Part shown: in pieces, positions 34,252 through 42,664 of the stretch
How the letters are laid out: every line of letters begins with the position of its first letter
Numbering within the stretch: position 1 is the stretch's first letter
Assembly: GCF_900143015.1 (NCBI RefSeq)
Contig: NZ_FSRT01000005.1
Coordinates: forward strand, 1-64,000
Length of the DNA stretch: 64,000 nucleotides
Source of the DNA: Fibrobacter sp. UWB11
Lineage (GTDB): Bacteria > Fibrobacterota > Fibrobacteria > Fibrobacterales > Fibrobacteraceae
Reading direction: 5' to 3'
Notes under the pieces: generated by a model
The model's database searches: none
What the model was told of the DNA's origin: nothing
Seen by the model: only the letters and a program-made list of their open reading frames with translations
Translations under genes and position numbers: made by a program

Positions 34252-35307
34252 ATGAACGCTGAATTTATACATAACTTGCCCACCGCGGAACAGGCGATAG
34301 CACGCCTCCGCGAACTCGGCATGCCCCGTCGCAATAACGAGCTTTGGTCGTTCTTCCCGGTCGCCAAGATCCCGACTCCGGAATTCATGGGCACGGATTT
34401 TGCGGCAACCTCGGTCGAAAACGCATTTCCCACGGAATCTCCCGCAGCAGCCCCGGCAGCCATCAAAGAGACCGACTTTGCCGCACTCCTCCCGATTGCA
34501 AATCAAGCCCGCCCCATGATTCGCGAAATCGTGCCCGGTGCAGCCGAAATGGCGATGCTCAAGTGCAACAACGACTTCGGTCACACAGTTCTTGACATCG
34601 GCAAAGGCGCCAAGGTGAGCCTCGAAATTCTCGACAACAAGGTCACCCACGACATCGCTGCCGAGCGTTTCGACATCAACGTTGGCGAAGATGCAGACGT
34701 CGAAATTTTCTTTGCAAATCCGGCTTGCGATTTACCGCTCCGCTTTAGGCATTTCAACATCAACCAAGCCGCAGGCGCCAACATCCGTTTTTCCAGCATC
34801 TGCAAGGATACTGCGATTGGCCGCGTCAGCGTCGAATGTCACCTCAAAGGCGAAGGCGCCAACTTTGATTACCGCAGCCTCCACGTTCTCGATGGCGAAG
34901 CCTCGCAGCACAGCCGTCTCACGATTTACCACGAAGCCCCGCGTACCACAAGCACACAGCTCGCCCGCAACTTGCTTTCTGGTTCTGCACGTGTGAGCTA
35001 CGACGGAAGCGTTATCGTCGGTTACGACTGCACCGGCGTCAACTCAAGCCAGCTCGTAAATACGATTCTCCTGAGCGAAGATGCTAGCGTCTCCGTGAAG
35101 CCCGTCCTCAAGATTTACCATGATGACGTGGAATGTACGCACGGCAACACTGTCGGTGAACTCGATGCGGAACAGATGTTCTACCTCGTGAGCCGCGGCA
35201 TCCCGAAAAAGGCCGCCCAAGAAATGCTTATGCGCTCGTTCGCACAAGAAACATTCCTGCCGCTCCCGGACAGCCCCGCGAAAAAGCGACTGATGAGTTC
35301 GCTCTAA
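34252..35307 (+). CDS. sufD: Fe-S assembly protein SufD
   Basis: A 351-residue SufB/SufD-fold protein. The N-terminus LGMPRRNNELWSFF matches the SufD helix (LGLPxxRxExWxY). The centre is a beta-helix, and the C-terminal segment CTHGNTVGELDAEQMFYLVSRGI is the conserved SufB/D signature, followed by the helical end. It partners SufC. With no sufB here, either SufB lies elsewhere or this protein forms a SufC-only complex; the sequence is more SufD-like. GAGGAC precedes the ATG. Confidence 0.85.
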   Translation: MNAEFIHNLPTAEQAIARLRELGMPRRNNELWSFFPVAKIPTPEFMGTDFAATSVENAFPTESPAAAPAAIKETDFAALLPIANQARPMIREIVPGAAEMAMLKCNNDFGHTVLDIGKGAKVSLEILDNKVTHDIAAERFDINVGEDADVEIFFANPACDLPLRFRHFNINQAAGANIRFSSICKDTAIGRVSVECHLKGEGANFDYRSLHVLDGEASQHSRLTIYHEAPRTTSTQLARNLLSGSARVSYDGSVIVGYDCTGVNSSQLVNTILLSEDASVSVKPVLKIYHDDVECTHGNTVGELDAEQMFYLVSRGIPKKAAQEMLMRSFAQETFLPLPDSPAKKRLMSSL

Positions 35308-35324
35308 GAACGCTATTCAAGATA

Positions 35325-35435
35325 TCACTGGATGGGGGCAAGCCCCAACCTCTTCGGCTCGGTCATATCCATACGAGTATGGCTGCGACTCTCGCCTTTT
35401 GAGGTTGTCTTCGCGCAACTCGGGATGACGAGTGT
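35325..35435. repeat. TGAC-ended repeat cluster after sufD
   Basis: GGGGGCAAGCCCC, CATATCCATACGAGTATGG and an element ending CTCGGGATGACG lie side by side. The last ends in the family's TGAC. Confidence 0.5.
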
Positions 35436-35465
35436 AAATCGCTCGAAATGACAGTAAAATCACTC

Positions 35466-35493
35466 AAAAAAGGCGACTTCGGTCGCCTTTTTT
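35466..35493 (+). terminator. UUCG-loop terminator
   Basis: GGCGAC, loop TTCG and GTCGCC stand between A6 and T6 tracts, a textbook bidirectional terminator. Confidence 0.85.
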
Positions 35494-35597
35494 GTATAGA
35501 CATTTTCGCACAAAGAAGTATAAAATCTTATGACAAAATTATTACGTACGAATAAAAATAATGTATATTTACGCACAACTTTAAAACAGGAGCCCTT

Positions 35598-36077
35598 ATG
35601 CGTTCTAATAAAATAGGTATAGTTCTTACCATTTTTTTAAGCTTTACCCTTACTTCTTGTTGGCTTACCCAAGGCCTTTCTAATTCTAACAAATGCAATT
35701 TTACAGAATCAGACAACGAATGGGTTTATCACACGTCTAGTAATTACGACGACGGATCCTACGAAGCCGATGTCAAAGTCACGGTAACGGATACCGGAGC
35801 CGTAGAACATTACAATTCGATTAAACGCGGCATGTCAGCCTATACAGGGTGCGATGATCTCACGCTAGTTGTAATGGGTACTGAAGAAAATCCTAGAACT
35901 ACAACTAACGATAAATTCACAAGTACATCTTACTGCAAAAATAGAGAATTATATGCAGTATCCGATTATTACTACAATTTCAATGCCGAAGACAGCAAAT
36001 ACAAGTCCCGCAAGCAATTGTTCGACAGTCACATGGAATCTTGCAAGAATGCCGGAAAACATTATGGTCCTTTTTAG
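35598..36077 (+). CDS. small hypothetical lipoprotein
   Basis: A 159-residue lipoprotein with lipobox LTSC near residue 21 and AGGAG before the ATG. The mature part is polar with several Cys residues and pairs of aromatic residues (SDYYYNFN). No family is recognised. It has its own likely promoter: ATGTATATTT occurs about 35 bp upstream, the same -10 motif seen at the toxin-antitoxin and TIGR02147 genes. Terminators flank it on both sides. Confidence 0.7.
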   Translation: MRSNKIGIVLTIFLSFTLTSCWLTQGLSNSNKCNFTESDNEWVYHTSSNYDDGSYEADVKVTVTDTGAVEHYNSIKRGMSAYTGCDDLTLVVMGTEENPRTTTNDKFTSTSYCKNRELYAVSDYYYNFNAEDSKYKSRKQLFDSHMESCKNAGKHYGPF

Positions 36078-36106
36078 TAGCGTTCGCAAGCAAAGTTCGT
36101 TATAAC

Positions 36107-36137
36107 AAAAAATCCGTCGGCAAACCGGCGGAATTTT
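36107..36137. terminator. terminator hairpin
   Basis: TCCGTCGG and CCGGCGGA pair (one G-T) around CAAA, flanked by A and T tracts. It can serve the lipoprotein gene and the small minus-strand gene. Confidence 0.75.
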
Positions 36138-36160
36138 TCATACTCTTAAAATCTTAAAAA

Positions 36161-36289
36161 TTAGAATAGACCACAAAGAATTAGCAGTGTTGAACCGCTA
36201 AACGCAACGATGAACTTCACCACGAAATCATCGAAAGCAGTACGTTCCGCTTTTTCTTCCGGAACAAAGTATTCCTTCACCATTCCCAT
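36161..36289 (-). CDS. possible 42-residue membrane peptide
   Basis: A small open frame from the ATG at 36289 (or 36283). The C-terminal half, FVVKFIVAFSGSTLLILCGLF, is a probable membrane helix; the N-terminal half is charged. There is no strong Shine-Dalgarno sequence. The gene is bounded by a terminator on its 3' side. It is credible but unproven; the longer frame upstream to 36349 looks non-coding. Confidence 0.4.
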   Translation of the reverse strand: MGMVKEYFVPEEKAERTAFDDFVVKFIVAFSGSTLLILCGLF

Positions 36290-36388
36290 TCTCGTCTCGT
36301 AACACTTGTAGATTAGCTCTACATTGTAAATATTAATATAATTCAGCAACCATTCAAAGGTTTTTTAAAATTTTATTTACATTACATT

Positions 36389-36423
36389 CTTTAACTGTAA
36401 TAACCCTCACATTACAGTTAAAG
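36389..36423. promoter_or_regulatory. perfect 13-bp inverted repeat, possible operator
   Basis: CTTTAACTGTAAT (36389-36401) and ATTACAGTTAAAG (36411-36423) are separated by 9 bp. No T-tract follows, so it looks like a binding site rather than a terminator. It is upstream of the small membrane peptide and downstream of the SulP gene. Confidence 0.55.
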
Positions 36424-36446
36424 ATCACACGGGATCAAAAGGGGCG

Positions 36447-36482
36447 AGAGAATTTGTCCCACTTTTTTTGTGGGACAAATCG
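36447..36482 (-). terminator. terminator-like hairpin of the SulP gene
   Basis: ATTTGTCCCAC and GTGGGACAAAT pair around a run of T on the plus strand (A on the minus strand), just after the SulP stop codon. Confidence 0.6.
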
Positions 36483-36486
36483 TTAA

Positions 36487-38394
36487 TTACTTTTGGTTTT
36501 CTTCAATCTTCTTGATGGGTTCATCCATCATGCGTTCTGCGATAACTTCCGGCGTTTCTTCAGCAATTGCAGCATTCGATTCTTCCGGCATCCAAGGCTT
36601 GTCGAGGTTCTTTTCCCAAGACACCGTCGGAGCTTGCACATCTTCGTGCGATGTATCCACAATCGGGAGGCCCAAAAGCTCACGGGCGCGGTTCAACGCG
36701 GCATCGATGTTACCGAGAGCATTTTCTTCACCAAGCTGCTTGAGCACACCGGCACGAGTCAAAGCCACCACCGGCTGGGCATGCACACCGCTCAACAAAA
36801 GCTGAGTACCTTCGCGGTTGCAACGGTTGAGCAAGTCTTCAATCATCTGAATACCGGCAGCATCAATGCTCGAAACACTACGCATGCGCAAAATCAAAAT
36901 CTTCGGCTTTTCCGAGATGCGGTTCATCGTTTCCTTGAACTTGTCCACAGCACCAAAGAAGAGCGAACCAGCAAGTTCGTAAACAACAACACCCTTCGGC
37001 ACCTGGCGAGAAAGTTCGTTGTGAGCCGCTTCTTCGTCGTCTTCCTTCAAAGCAGAGGTTACCGATTCCACTTCGGCCACATCAGACATACGCTTGATGA
37101 AGAGAACTGCAGCAAGGAGCACGCCCACTTCGATAGCGACCGTAAGGTCAATAATCACCGTGAGGAAGAATGCCACGAGCATCACAGTCACATCGCTCTT
37201 CGGAGCCTTGAACATCTTGATGACGCTACGGTAACCACACATGTTAAAAGCGACCTGGAAAAGCACCGCAGCAAGGGCGGCCATCGGAATCATTTCGGCA
37301 TACTTGCCAAGCACGAGCATAATGAGCAAAAGAACAACTGCGTGAACAAGGCCAGAAATCGGGCTCACGGCACCGTTACGGATGTTCGTTGCGGTACGGG
37401 CAATAGCACCCGTTGCCGGGATACCGCCAAAAATCGGGCTCAAGATGTTAGCGACACCCTGACCGAAAAGTTCCGTGTTGGAGCGGTGCTTGGTACTCGT
37501 CATACCGTCAGCCACCACTGCAGAAAGGAGCGATTCGATAGCGCCGAGCATAGCAATCGTAAGTGCCGGCTGGAACACCTTTTGCATCATTTCGAGGCTG
37601 ATATTCGGGAGGTGCGGCACCGGGAATCCGCTCGGAATGTGGTTCTTCATGCCAATCGTCACCACGCCGTGACCGTTCACCGGATCGTCCCAGCCAAGGA
37701 CCTTCACCATCACCGTCGCAACGATAATCGCAATGAGGGAACCCGGAACCTTAGTAGTAATCTTCGGCCACAAAATGCAGACCGCGAGAGCGACAACGCC
37801 CACAATCACGGAATAGACGTTCATGGAACCGAAAGAAGAAACGTAAAGCTTGATTTTGCCCACGGCGTCAGCCGGGTCAGCGCCAGCAAACGTAAGACCG
37901 AAGAAGTTCGGCACCTGGCCAAGCGCAATAATAATAGCGATACCCGCCGTAAATCCGACCGTCACCGGATACGGGATGAACTTGATAATCGCGCCGAACT
38001 TAGCAAGACCGAAAATGACGAGGAAGATACCGGCCAAGAGCGTTGCCGAAGCAAGGCCATCATAACCGTACTGGCTCACGATGCCGTAAACGATCACGAT
38101 GAATGCGCCCGTCGGGCCGCCAATCTGGAAGCGGGAACCGCCCAACAGCGAGATGATGAAGCCCGCGATAATGGCGGTGTAAAGGCCCTGTTCCGGACCC
38201 ACTCCAGACGCTATAGCGAACGCAATCGCCAAGGGGAGAGCCAAAATGCCGACAATCAAGCCCGACATCAAGTCGCTAGTGAAATCCTTGCGAGTGTAGC
38301 CGCGCTTAAAGCTACGAACGATTTCCGGGGTGATTGTCGAAACGACGCCTGTCAAATACTGCTTGACGGATTCCTTGGCGTGAATATCAGACAT
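36487..38394 (-). CDS. SulP-family anion permease with STAS domain
   Basis: A 635-residue SulP/SLC26-type transporter. The conserved N-terminal block reads DLMSGLIVGILALPLAIAFA, and GSRFQIGGPTGAF follows. About ten to twelve helices run to about residue 430. A cytoplasmic STAS domain occupies about 460-570, with PKGVVVYELAGSLFFGA and RMRSVSSIDAAG. Substrates of relatives are sulfate, bicarbonate or other anions; this one cannot be specified. A tail of about 60 residues rich in Glu/Pro follows the STAS domain. GGAG precedes the ATG. Confidence 0.9.
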   Translation of the reverse strand: MSDIHAKESVKQYLTGVVSTITPEIVRSFKRGYTRKDFTSDLMSGLIVGILALPLAIAFAIASGVGPEQGLYTAIIAGFIISLLGGSRFQIGGPTGAFIVIVYGIVSQYGYDGLASATLLAGIFLVIFGLAKFGAIIKFIPYPVTVGFTAGIAIIIALGQVPNFFGLTFAGADPADAVGKIKLYVSSFGSMNVYSVIVGVVALAVCILWPKITTKVPGSLIAIIVATVMVKVLGWDDPVNGHGVVTIGMKNHIPSGFPVPHLPNISLEMMQKVFQPALTIAMLGAIESLLSAVVADGMTSTKHRSNTELFGQGVANILSPIFGGIPATGAIARTATNIRNGAVSPISGLVHAVVLLLIMLVLGKYAEMIPMAALAAVLFQVAFNMCGYRSVIKMFKAPKSDVTVMLVAFFLTVIIDLTVAIEVGVLLAAVLFIKRMSDVAEVESVTSALKEDDEEAAHNELSRQVPKGVVVYELAGSLFFGAVDKFKETMNRISEKPKILILRMRSVSSIDAAGIQMIEDLLNRCNREGTQLLLSGVHAQPVVALTRAGVLKQLGEENALGNIDAALNRARELLGLPIVDTSHEDVQAPTVSWEKNLDKPWMPEESNAAIAEETPEVIAERMMDEPIKKIEENQK

Positions 38395-38483
38395 TGAAGG
38401 TCTCCATATTAAATTCGAGACCCAAATTTAGGAATTTACCCCAATTTCGTTAAGGGGGATAAGTTTTTTTTATAAAATATATT

Positions 38484-38825
38484 TTACAGCAGACCCTTCT
38501 TGGCGGAACGCATCAAGTTCTTGACTTGCTTCTTGTCCATTGCCGGAACGTTCGTATCTTCAAAACGCTTGGACTTGGGCGCACAATCTTCGCAGAGGTG
38601 CTTGACCACGGTCCCAAAACTTGCGGCTCCATCGGACATGGACATTTCACGGGAGCGGTAAGAGCGCAGCAAGGCTTCCTTGTGGCACTTGTCGCAAATT
38701 CCCATCTTGGGGGCGGCAGGTTCGCGGGGAGAATTGCGCTTCTGCTTGTCCTTTTCGGAATCAATGGAGAAAGCACGGCTCATAGCCGCATTTTTACTAG
38801 CAAAACGATTGTCAAAAAGACCCAT
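38484..38825 (-). CDS. zinc-ribbon hypothetical protein
   Basis: A 113-residue protein. A single zinc site is suggested by ICDKCHKEA and HLCEDCAP, spaced as in treble-clef or McsA-type ribbons. The N-terminus is charged and the C-terminus (VKNLMRSAKKGLL) is basic. AAAGGAG before the ATG is strong. It is the last gene of a three-gene operon and starts 2 bp after the previous stop. The function is unknown. Confidence 0.7.
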   Translation of the reverse strand: MGLFDNRFASKNAAMSRAFSIDSEKDKQKRNSPREPAAPKMGICDKCHKEALLRSYRSREMSMSDGAASFGTVVKHLCEDCAPKSKRFEDTNVPAMDKKQVKNLMRSAKKGLL

Positions 38826-38827
38826 AA

Positions 38828-39418
38828 TTACATCTCCTTTAAATCTTCTACAAGTCTATCCTGCAAATACAGGGCTAAAAGCATGCAACAAAGCGACGTC
38901 GGTTCGCCATTTTCCATAAAGAGGGAGCGTCCGAACTTGCCACGAGCCATCTGTTTTTCCTTGAATTCCTCGGCATATTTTGCAAAATCGAGCAAAGCTA
39001 TGCGATTTTCGTTCATTTTTATAATTTCGCGGATAGACGTATTTAAAAATTCAACCTCATTTATGGCAATCGGGAACATTTCGCTTGGAATCGTGAGCAA
39101 AAACAGGCGCGATTGCGTCTTATTTACGAGTTCATTCACCAAAAGCAACAAAAGATTGGCGACAGAAGCCCCGTCGGCACCGCCTTGATTCAATTCGCGA
39201 AGTCCAAGCCCTACAATAATACGGCCTGCATTTTTCCCGATAACATCCGAAGAAAGGCGCGCCTTGATTTGCGATAACGAGACCGCTACGGGCACATTCA
39301 AGGAAAACTGTATAGGGCGACTGGGTTCCCGGCAAAGCACAGCTTCTACAAAACGGTTCGCCGCTTCGCCCTTGGGCCCAAATAATTCATCGCCTATAAC
39401 TAATACTCTGTTTTCCAC
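38828..39418 (-). CDS. SGNH-hydrolase-like protein with altered catalytic motif
   Basis: A 196-residue protein that looks like an SGNH/GDSL fold. Block I reads LVIGDELFG, so the nucleophile Ser of GDS is replaced by Glu. A GLGLRELN stretch sits where block III (GxND) is expected, and LLDFAKYA is where block V lies. With Ser missing it may be non-catalytic, or the resemblance may be coincidental. It is in an operon between the TusA-like and zinc-ribbon genes. Confidence 0.5.
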   Translation of the reverse strand: MENRVLVIGDELFGPKGEAANRFVEAVLCREPSRPIQFSLNVPVAVSLSQIKARLSSDVIGKNAGRIIVGLGLRELNQGGADGASVANLLLLLVNELVNKTQSRLFLLTIPSEMFPIAINEVEFLNTSIREIIKMNENRIALLDFAKYAEEFKEKQMARGKFGRSLFMENGEPTSLCCMLLALYLQDRLVEDLKEM

Positions 39419-39427
39419 ATAAACAAT

Positions 39428-39976
39428 CTATACTTTAGAATCCGATTTGACCACCGCGATTTCCCAAAAATCGCCTTTTTTTTCACGAGAAAGCACTTTA
39501 TGGCCATCAGCAATGAGCGATCCGGGCACATTTTCGATAGGAGAGCCTTCATCGAGCAGGATTTTCAGCGTTCGGCCGGTCGGATAACCCGACATGACGA
39601 TTCTCGAGCGGGCGGCATTGAGGGGGCATTTTACCCCTCGAAGGTCCAAAACAGACGGAATTTCGCCCTGGAGAGCCTGCGGCAAAGGCAAAATTTTCAC
39701 CTTTTCACAGAAATCGGCGATTTCATCCATGTAATTTTCGGGATTTTCGGACCATTCCCCCACCGGAAACTCGGGGAGCGCACAGCAAACAATCTTCGAA
39801 ATAGCCTCTTCGGGGGTCAAAAGCGCCGAAGTTCCGCGGCGGATCCATTCCACGCACGCATACATTAACAATTTACGTAAAGATTCTGTAAAACCTGCGG
39901 TTTCGCGGTTCGCTTCGATCCAGCGAGCGATTGGAGATGTTAAATTTTTCTTGCGTTCATCTGCCATTTTTTGCAT
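39428..39976 (-). CDS. protein with C-terminal TusA-like domain
   Basis: A 182-residue protein. Residues about 110-180 match the TusA/SirA fold: LDLRGVKCPLNAAR holds the active Cys position, followed by GRTLKILLDEGSPIENVPGSL. TusA relays sulfur for tRNA thiolation and other uses. The N-terminal 100 residues form an all-helical domain of unknown type. Such extended TusA proteins may carry sulfur to a dedicated partner. The operon partners do not reveal it. The start could be Met1 or Met4 (39967). Confidence 0.7.
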   Translation of the reverse strand: MQKMADERKKNLTSPIARWIEANRETAGFTESLRKLLMYACVEWIRRGTSALLTPEEAISKIVCCALPEFPVGEWSENPENYMDEIADFCEKVKILPLPQALQGEIPSVLDLRGVKCPLNAARSRIVMSGYPTGRTLKILLDEGSPIENVPGSLIADGHKVLSREKKGDFWEIAVVKSDSKV

Positions 39977-40130
39977 ATTTCGCCATTGTAAAAAAGTCTA
40001 ATCAAACCTATGTAAAAATACACTTTCCAAAGCAAAAAATGGGCTAAATTTCCTTAAAAATGTAGCAAAGGTCACATAGCGTTTCTATATTTGGCCCCAA
40101 GCATTCAATAAATGCAAAGGTTACAGTAGA

Positions 40131-41684
40131 ATGAGTACTATACTACTATACGCAATGTTCGTCGTCTACGTTATCGCAGGCGTGGGATTGGTGATTTACG
40201 GGTTCAGTTGCTACTACAGCATCTACCTGTTCCTCAAGAACAGCCGCAAGACGCGACTCTCAGACCGCAAAGCGATCTTGAAGTACTACCGCGAACATTC
40301 CATGGCAGACCTCCCGCAGGTCACGACCCAGCTCCCGGTTTTTAACGAAGCCAACTGCGTAGAACGACTCCTCGAAGCGGTCTGCGCCATCGACTACCCC
40401 AAAGACAAGCACGAAATCCAGGTCTTGGACGACTCTACGGACGAATGTTACGAAGTCACCAAGAAGAAAGTTGCTGAACTTGCCGCACGTGGTTACGACA
40501 TCAAGCTCATCCACCGCACGAACCGCAAGGACTTCAAGGCTGGCGCCCTCAAGGAAGGCATGGCCGTTGCAAAGGGTGAATTCCTCGCCATCTTCGACGC
40601 CGACTTCGTTCCTGAAAAAGACTTCCTCTTGAAGACCGTCCCATACTTGGTCATGGATCCGCAGGTAGGCCTTGTCCAGGGCCGCTGGGGTCACTTGAAC
40701 CGCACCGAATCCGGTTTGACGCTCGCTCAGTCTATTGGCATTGACGGTCACTTTGTGATTGAACAGTCCGCACGTAGCTGGGGCAAGCTCTTTATGAACT
40801 TCAACGGTACCGCCGGTGTCTGGCGCAAGGACGCTATTTACGGTGGTGGCGGCTGGGAAGGCGATACGCTCACCGAAGACATGGACCTTTCTTACCGTTC
40901 CCAGCTTGCTGGTTGGAAGATGAAGTTTGTGTTCGACGTGATTGTTCCGGCTGAACTCCCGAACGACATCAACGCTTTCAAGGCTCAGCAGTTCCGTTGG
41001 GCAAAGGGTTCCATCCAGACCGCTATCAAGATTTTGCCGAAGGTTTTGCGCTCCAAGGTTCCGTTCCGCGTGAAGATTGGCGCCATCCTCCACACGACGC
41101 ACTACTCGATCCACCCCTGCATGTTGTTCACCGCACTCTGCGCTTGGCCGTTGCTCGCCTTCTTTGAACCGGTCGGACACCTCCCCACTTGGGCATACAC
41201 GGTTGGTTTCGCATTCATCTTCCTCGCTGCAATCGCTCCTTCTGTTCTTTACTTTGTCGCCCAGCGTTGCTCCGGCTACACCGGTTGGAAGATCCGCTTG
41301 CTCTCGCTCCCCATCTTGATGGCCCTCGGCGTTGGCATCGCAGTCAGCAACTCCCGCGCAGTGTTCGCCGCAGTTCTCGGTACAAAGGGCAGCTTCGTCC
41401 GTACCCCGAAGAGCGGTGGTGCAAAGAAGAAGGCCAAGAGCCATTACGCACAGAAGTTCCCGTGGATGGCCCTCCTCGAACTTATCGTTGGCGTCTACTG
41501 CATCTTCGGTTTGCTCGAATACATCAACGCCAGCAAGTACATCATCGGACCGTTCCTTGCCCTTTATGCAATCGGATTTCTCTCGGTGAGCGTGCTTAGC
41601 TTTATGCATTACATCAGCAACATTTTCGAAGTTCGCAGAGCCATCAAACGCTCTGAATGCGTCGAAGAACAGGCAACGAACTAA
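40131..41684 (+). CDS. processive GT2 glycosyltransferase (cellulose-synthase / CslA-like)
   Basis: A 517-residue membrane glycosyltransferase. An N-terminal helix is followed by the GT2 catalytic core with QLPVFNEANC, VLDDSTDE (first Asp), FDADFVP (DxD), LTEDMDLSYR (TED) and QFRWAKGS (QxxRW). C-terminal helices follow from about residue 320. This set of motifs marks processive beta-glycan synthases; mannan or glucan synthases of the CslA type are the closest in shape. No PilZ domain is seen, and no bcsB or other bcs gene is adjacent. The product is likely a surface polysaccharide. Confidence 0.87.
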   Translation: MSTILLYAMFVVYVIAGVGLVIYGFSCYYSIYLFLKNSRKTRLSDRKAILKYYREHSMADLPQVTTQLPVFNEANCVERLLEAVCAIDYPKDKHEIQVLDDSTDECYEVTKKKVAELAARGYDIKLIHRTNRKDFKAGALKEGMAVAKGEFLAIFDADFVPEKDFLLKTVPYLVMDPQVGLVQGRWGHLNRTESGLTLAQSIGIDGHFVIEQSARSWGKLFMNFNGTAGVWRKDAIYGGGGWEGDTLTEDMDLSYRSQLAGWKMKFVFDVIVPAELPNDINAFKAQQFRWAKGSIQTAIKILPKVLRSKVPFRVKIGAILHTTHYSIHPCMLFTALCAWPLLAFFEPVGHLPTWAYTVGFAFIFLAAIAPSVLYFVAQRCSGYTGWKIRLLSLPILMALGVGIAVSNSRAVFAAVLGTKGSFVRTPKSGGAKKKAKSHYAQKFPWMALLELIVGVYCIFGLLEYINASKYIIGPFLALYAIGFLSVSVLSFMHYISNIFEVRRAIKRSECVEEQATN

Positions 41685-41730
41685 GAGTTTATTGCAAGAT
41701 GCAGCGAGAATCCGCAAACGCTATTCAAGA

Positions 41731-41756
41731 GGCCCCGCAAAAGCGGGGCTTTTTTG
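41731..41756 (+). terminator. rho-independent terminator of the GT2 gene
   Basis: GCCCCGC, loop AAAA and GCGGGGC are followed by six T residues. Confidence 0.85.
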
Positions 41757-41883
41757 TTGTCCGAGAAAGCCGCGGACGCAAGGCTAGATGTCGCGCCACT
41801 CGCCGTCATGCCTAGCACGCAAAACAAGAAGCCGTGCCGTCCATCGTCATGTCGAGTTCGTAGAACGATACATCCAGTTATTT

Positions 41884-42240
41884 CTAGAAACGCGAGCGGA
41901 TCTCATCGCGAAATTCGCGAATCGTTTGACAGTCGCGGGATGCACTAGATGTTCGAAATTCGCGGGAATCGCGGACAGTTTGAACGCCGCGAGATTCTTG
42001 ATATGTACGAGATTTGCGCGAGGCAGTATCGCATGGCGGGAGACCACGGACAAAACGGGAGCGGCAGCGCAAGTCCTCGGCGCGCTCTGTCGCAAAACGA
42101 ACGTAGTTGTCCGAAGCAGCAGTTGTTCCGTGGAGAAACATCGCGTAAACGTTAAGAGAAACGGCTCCAAGAATCGACGCTATGGCAAGCGCAACGAGCA
42201 TTTCCAAAAGCGTAAAACCGCGAAATTGCCGTGAATTCAT
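41884..42240 (-). CDS. type IV pilin-like / pseudopilin protein with Arg/Ser-rich tail
   Basis: A 118-residue protein from the ATG at 42240. The N-terminus RGFTLLEMLVALAIASILGAV is a prepilin leader and helix with cleavage after Gly and the conserved Glu5. The C-terminal half is odd: an Arg/Ser-rich run such as TSSASRDCQ and EFRDEIRSRF, unlike a folded pilin head and similar to repeat-encoded text in hrpA. It may be decayed or frame-altered. It starts 7 bp after the previous pilin gene and ends the operon. Confidence 0.65.
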   Translation of the reverse strand: MNSRQFRGFTLLEMLVALAIASILGAVSLNVYAMFLHGTTAASDNYVRFATERAEDLRCRSRFVRGLPPCDTASRKSRTYQESRGVQTVRDSREFRTSSASRDCQTIREFRDEIRSRF

Positions 42241-42247
42241 ACGCACC

Positions 42248-42664
42248 TCACCTACACCGCACCAAGCGCTTGAGCGAACATCCACCATGCTCTACGACAG
42301 CCCACGCTAAATGCGAATTGCCCGGAACACGGGTGAAGCGAACCGAAATCGCCGACGATCCAAGGGAACTCGAGACATTTTGCGAGAGTGCACCAGTCAA
42401 AGAATCCGCACAATTCGAATTATTCGCTATCAAAGATTCCATTGTCGAAAGGACGTTTTCGAACCGTTCTATGCGGTAACGTTCATCCGCAATTTCGCGA
42501 TTGAAAAAGTTCCATGCGCCAAGCATCGCGGTCGTTCCGATAAGCAAAACCGCCAATGCCACACAAACTTCAGGCAAAGTAAAGCCAAGTCTAGAGTTTA
42601 TAGCATGGGCAATACAAGATGCCCTGGATACTTCACTTCGTTCAGTATGACGAAAGCACGTCAT
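42248..42664 (-). CDS. type IV pilin-like / pseudopilin protein
   Basis: A 138-residue protein. The ATG at 42664 overlaps the upstream stop by 4 bp (ATGA). The prepilin motif is RLGFTLPEVCVALAVLLIG with Glu5 after the cleavage site. The leader before it is unusually long (about 19 residues) and includes CFRHTERSEVSR, which is encoded by a TGAC-family repeat. The short head has two Cys residues near the C-terminus. It is a likely minor pseudopilin of the secretin operon. Confidence 0.7.
   Translation of the reverse strand: MTCFRHTERSEVSRASCIAHAINSRLGFTLPEVCVALAVLLIGTTAMLGAWNFFNREIADERYRIERFENVLSTMESLIANNSNCADSLTGALSQNVSSSLGSSAISVRFTRVPGNSHLAWAVVEHGGCSLKRLVRCR

Noticed and set aside
36493-38397. 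Long open frame on the plus strand across the SulP gene (634 codons)
   Set aside because: It is His/Arg/Asn-rich with no ribosome-binding site or motif and is antisense to a certain SulP gene; it arises from the codon pattern of the real gene.
40260-41717. Long minus-strand frame opposite the GT2 gene
   Set aside because: The plus strand carries all GT2 motifs; the antisense frame has none.
41754-42479. Plus-strand open frames over the pilin genes
   Set aside because: They are opposite two genes with clear prepilin motifs and lack start signals.
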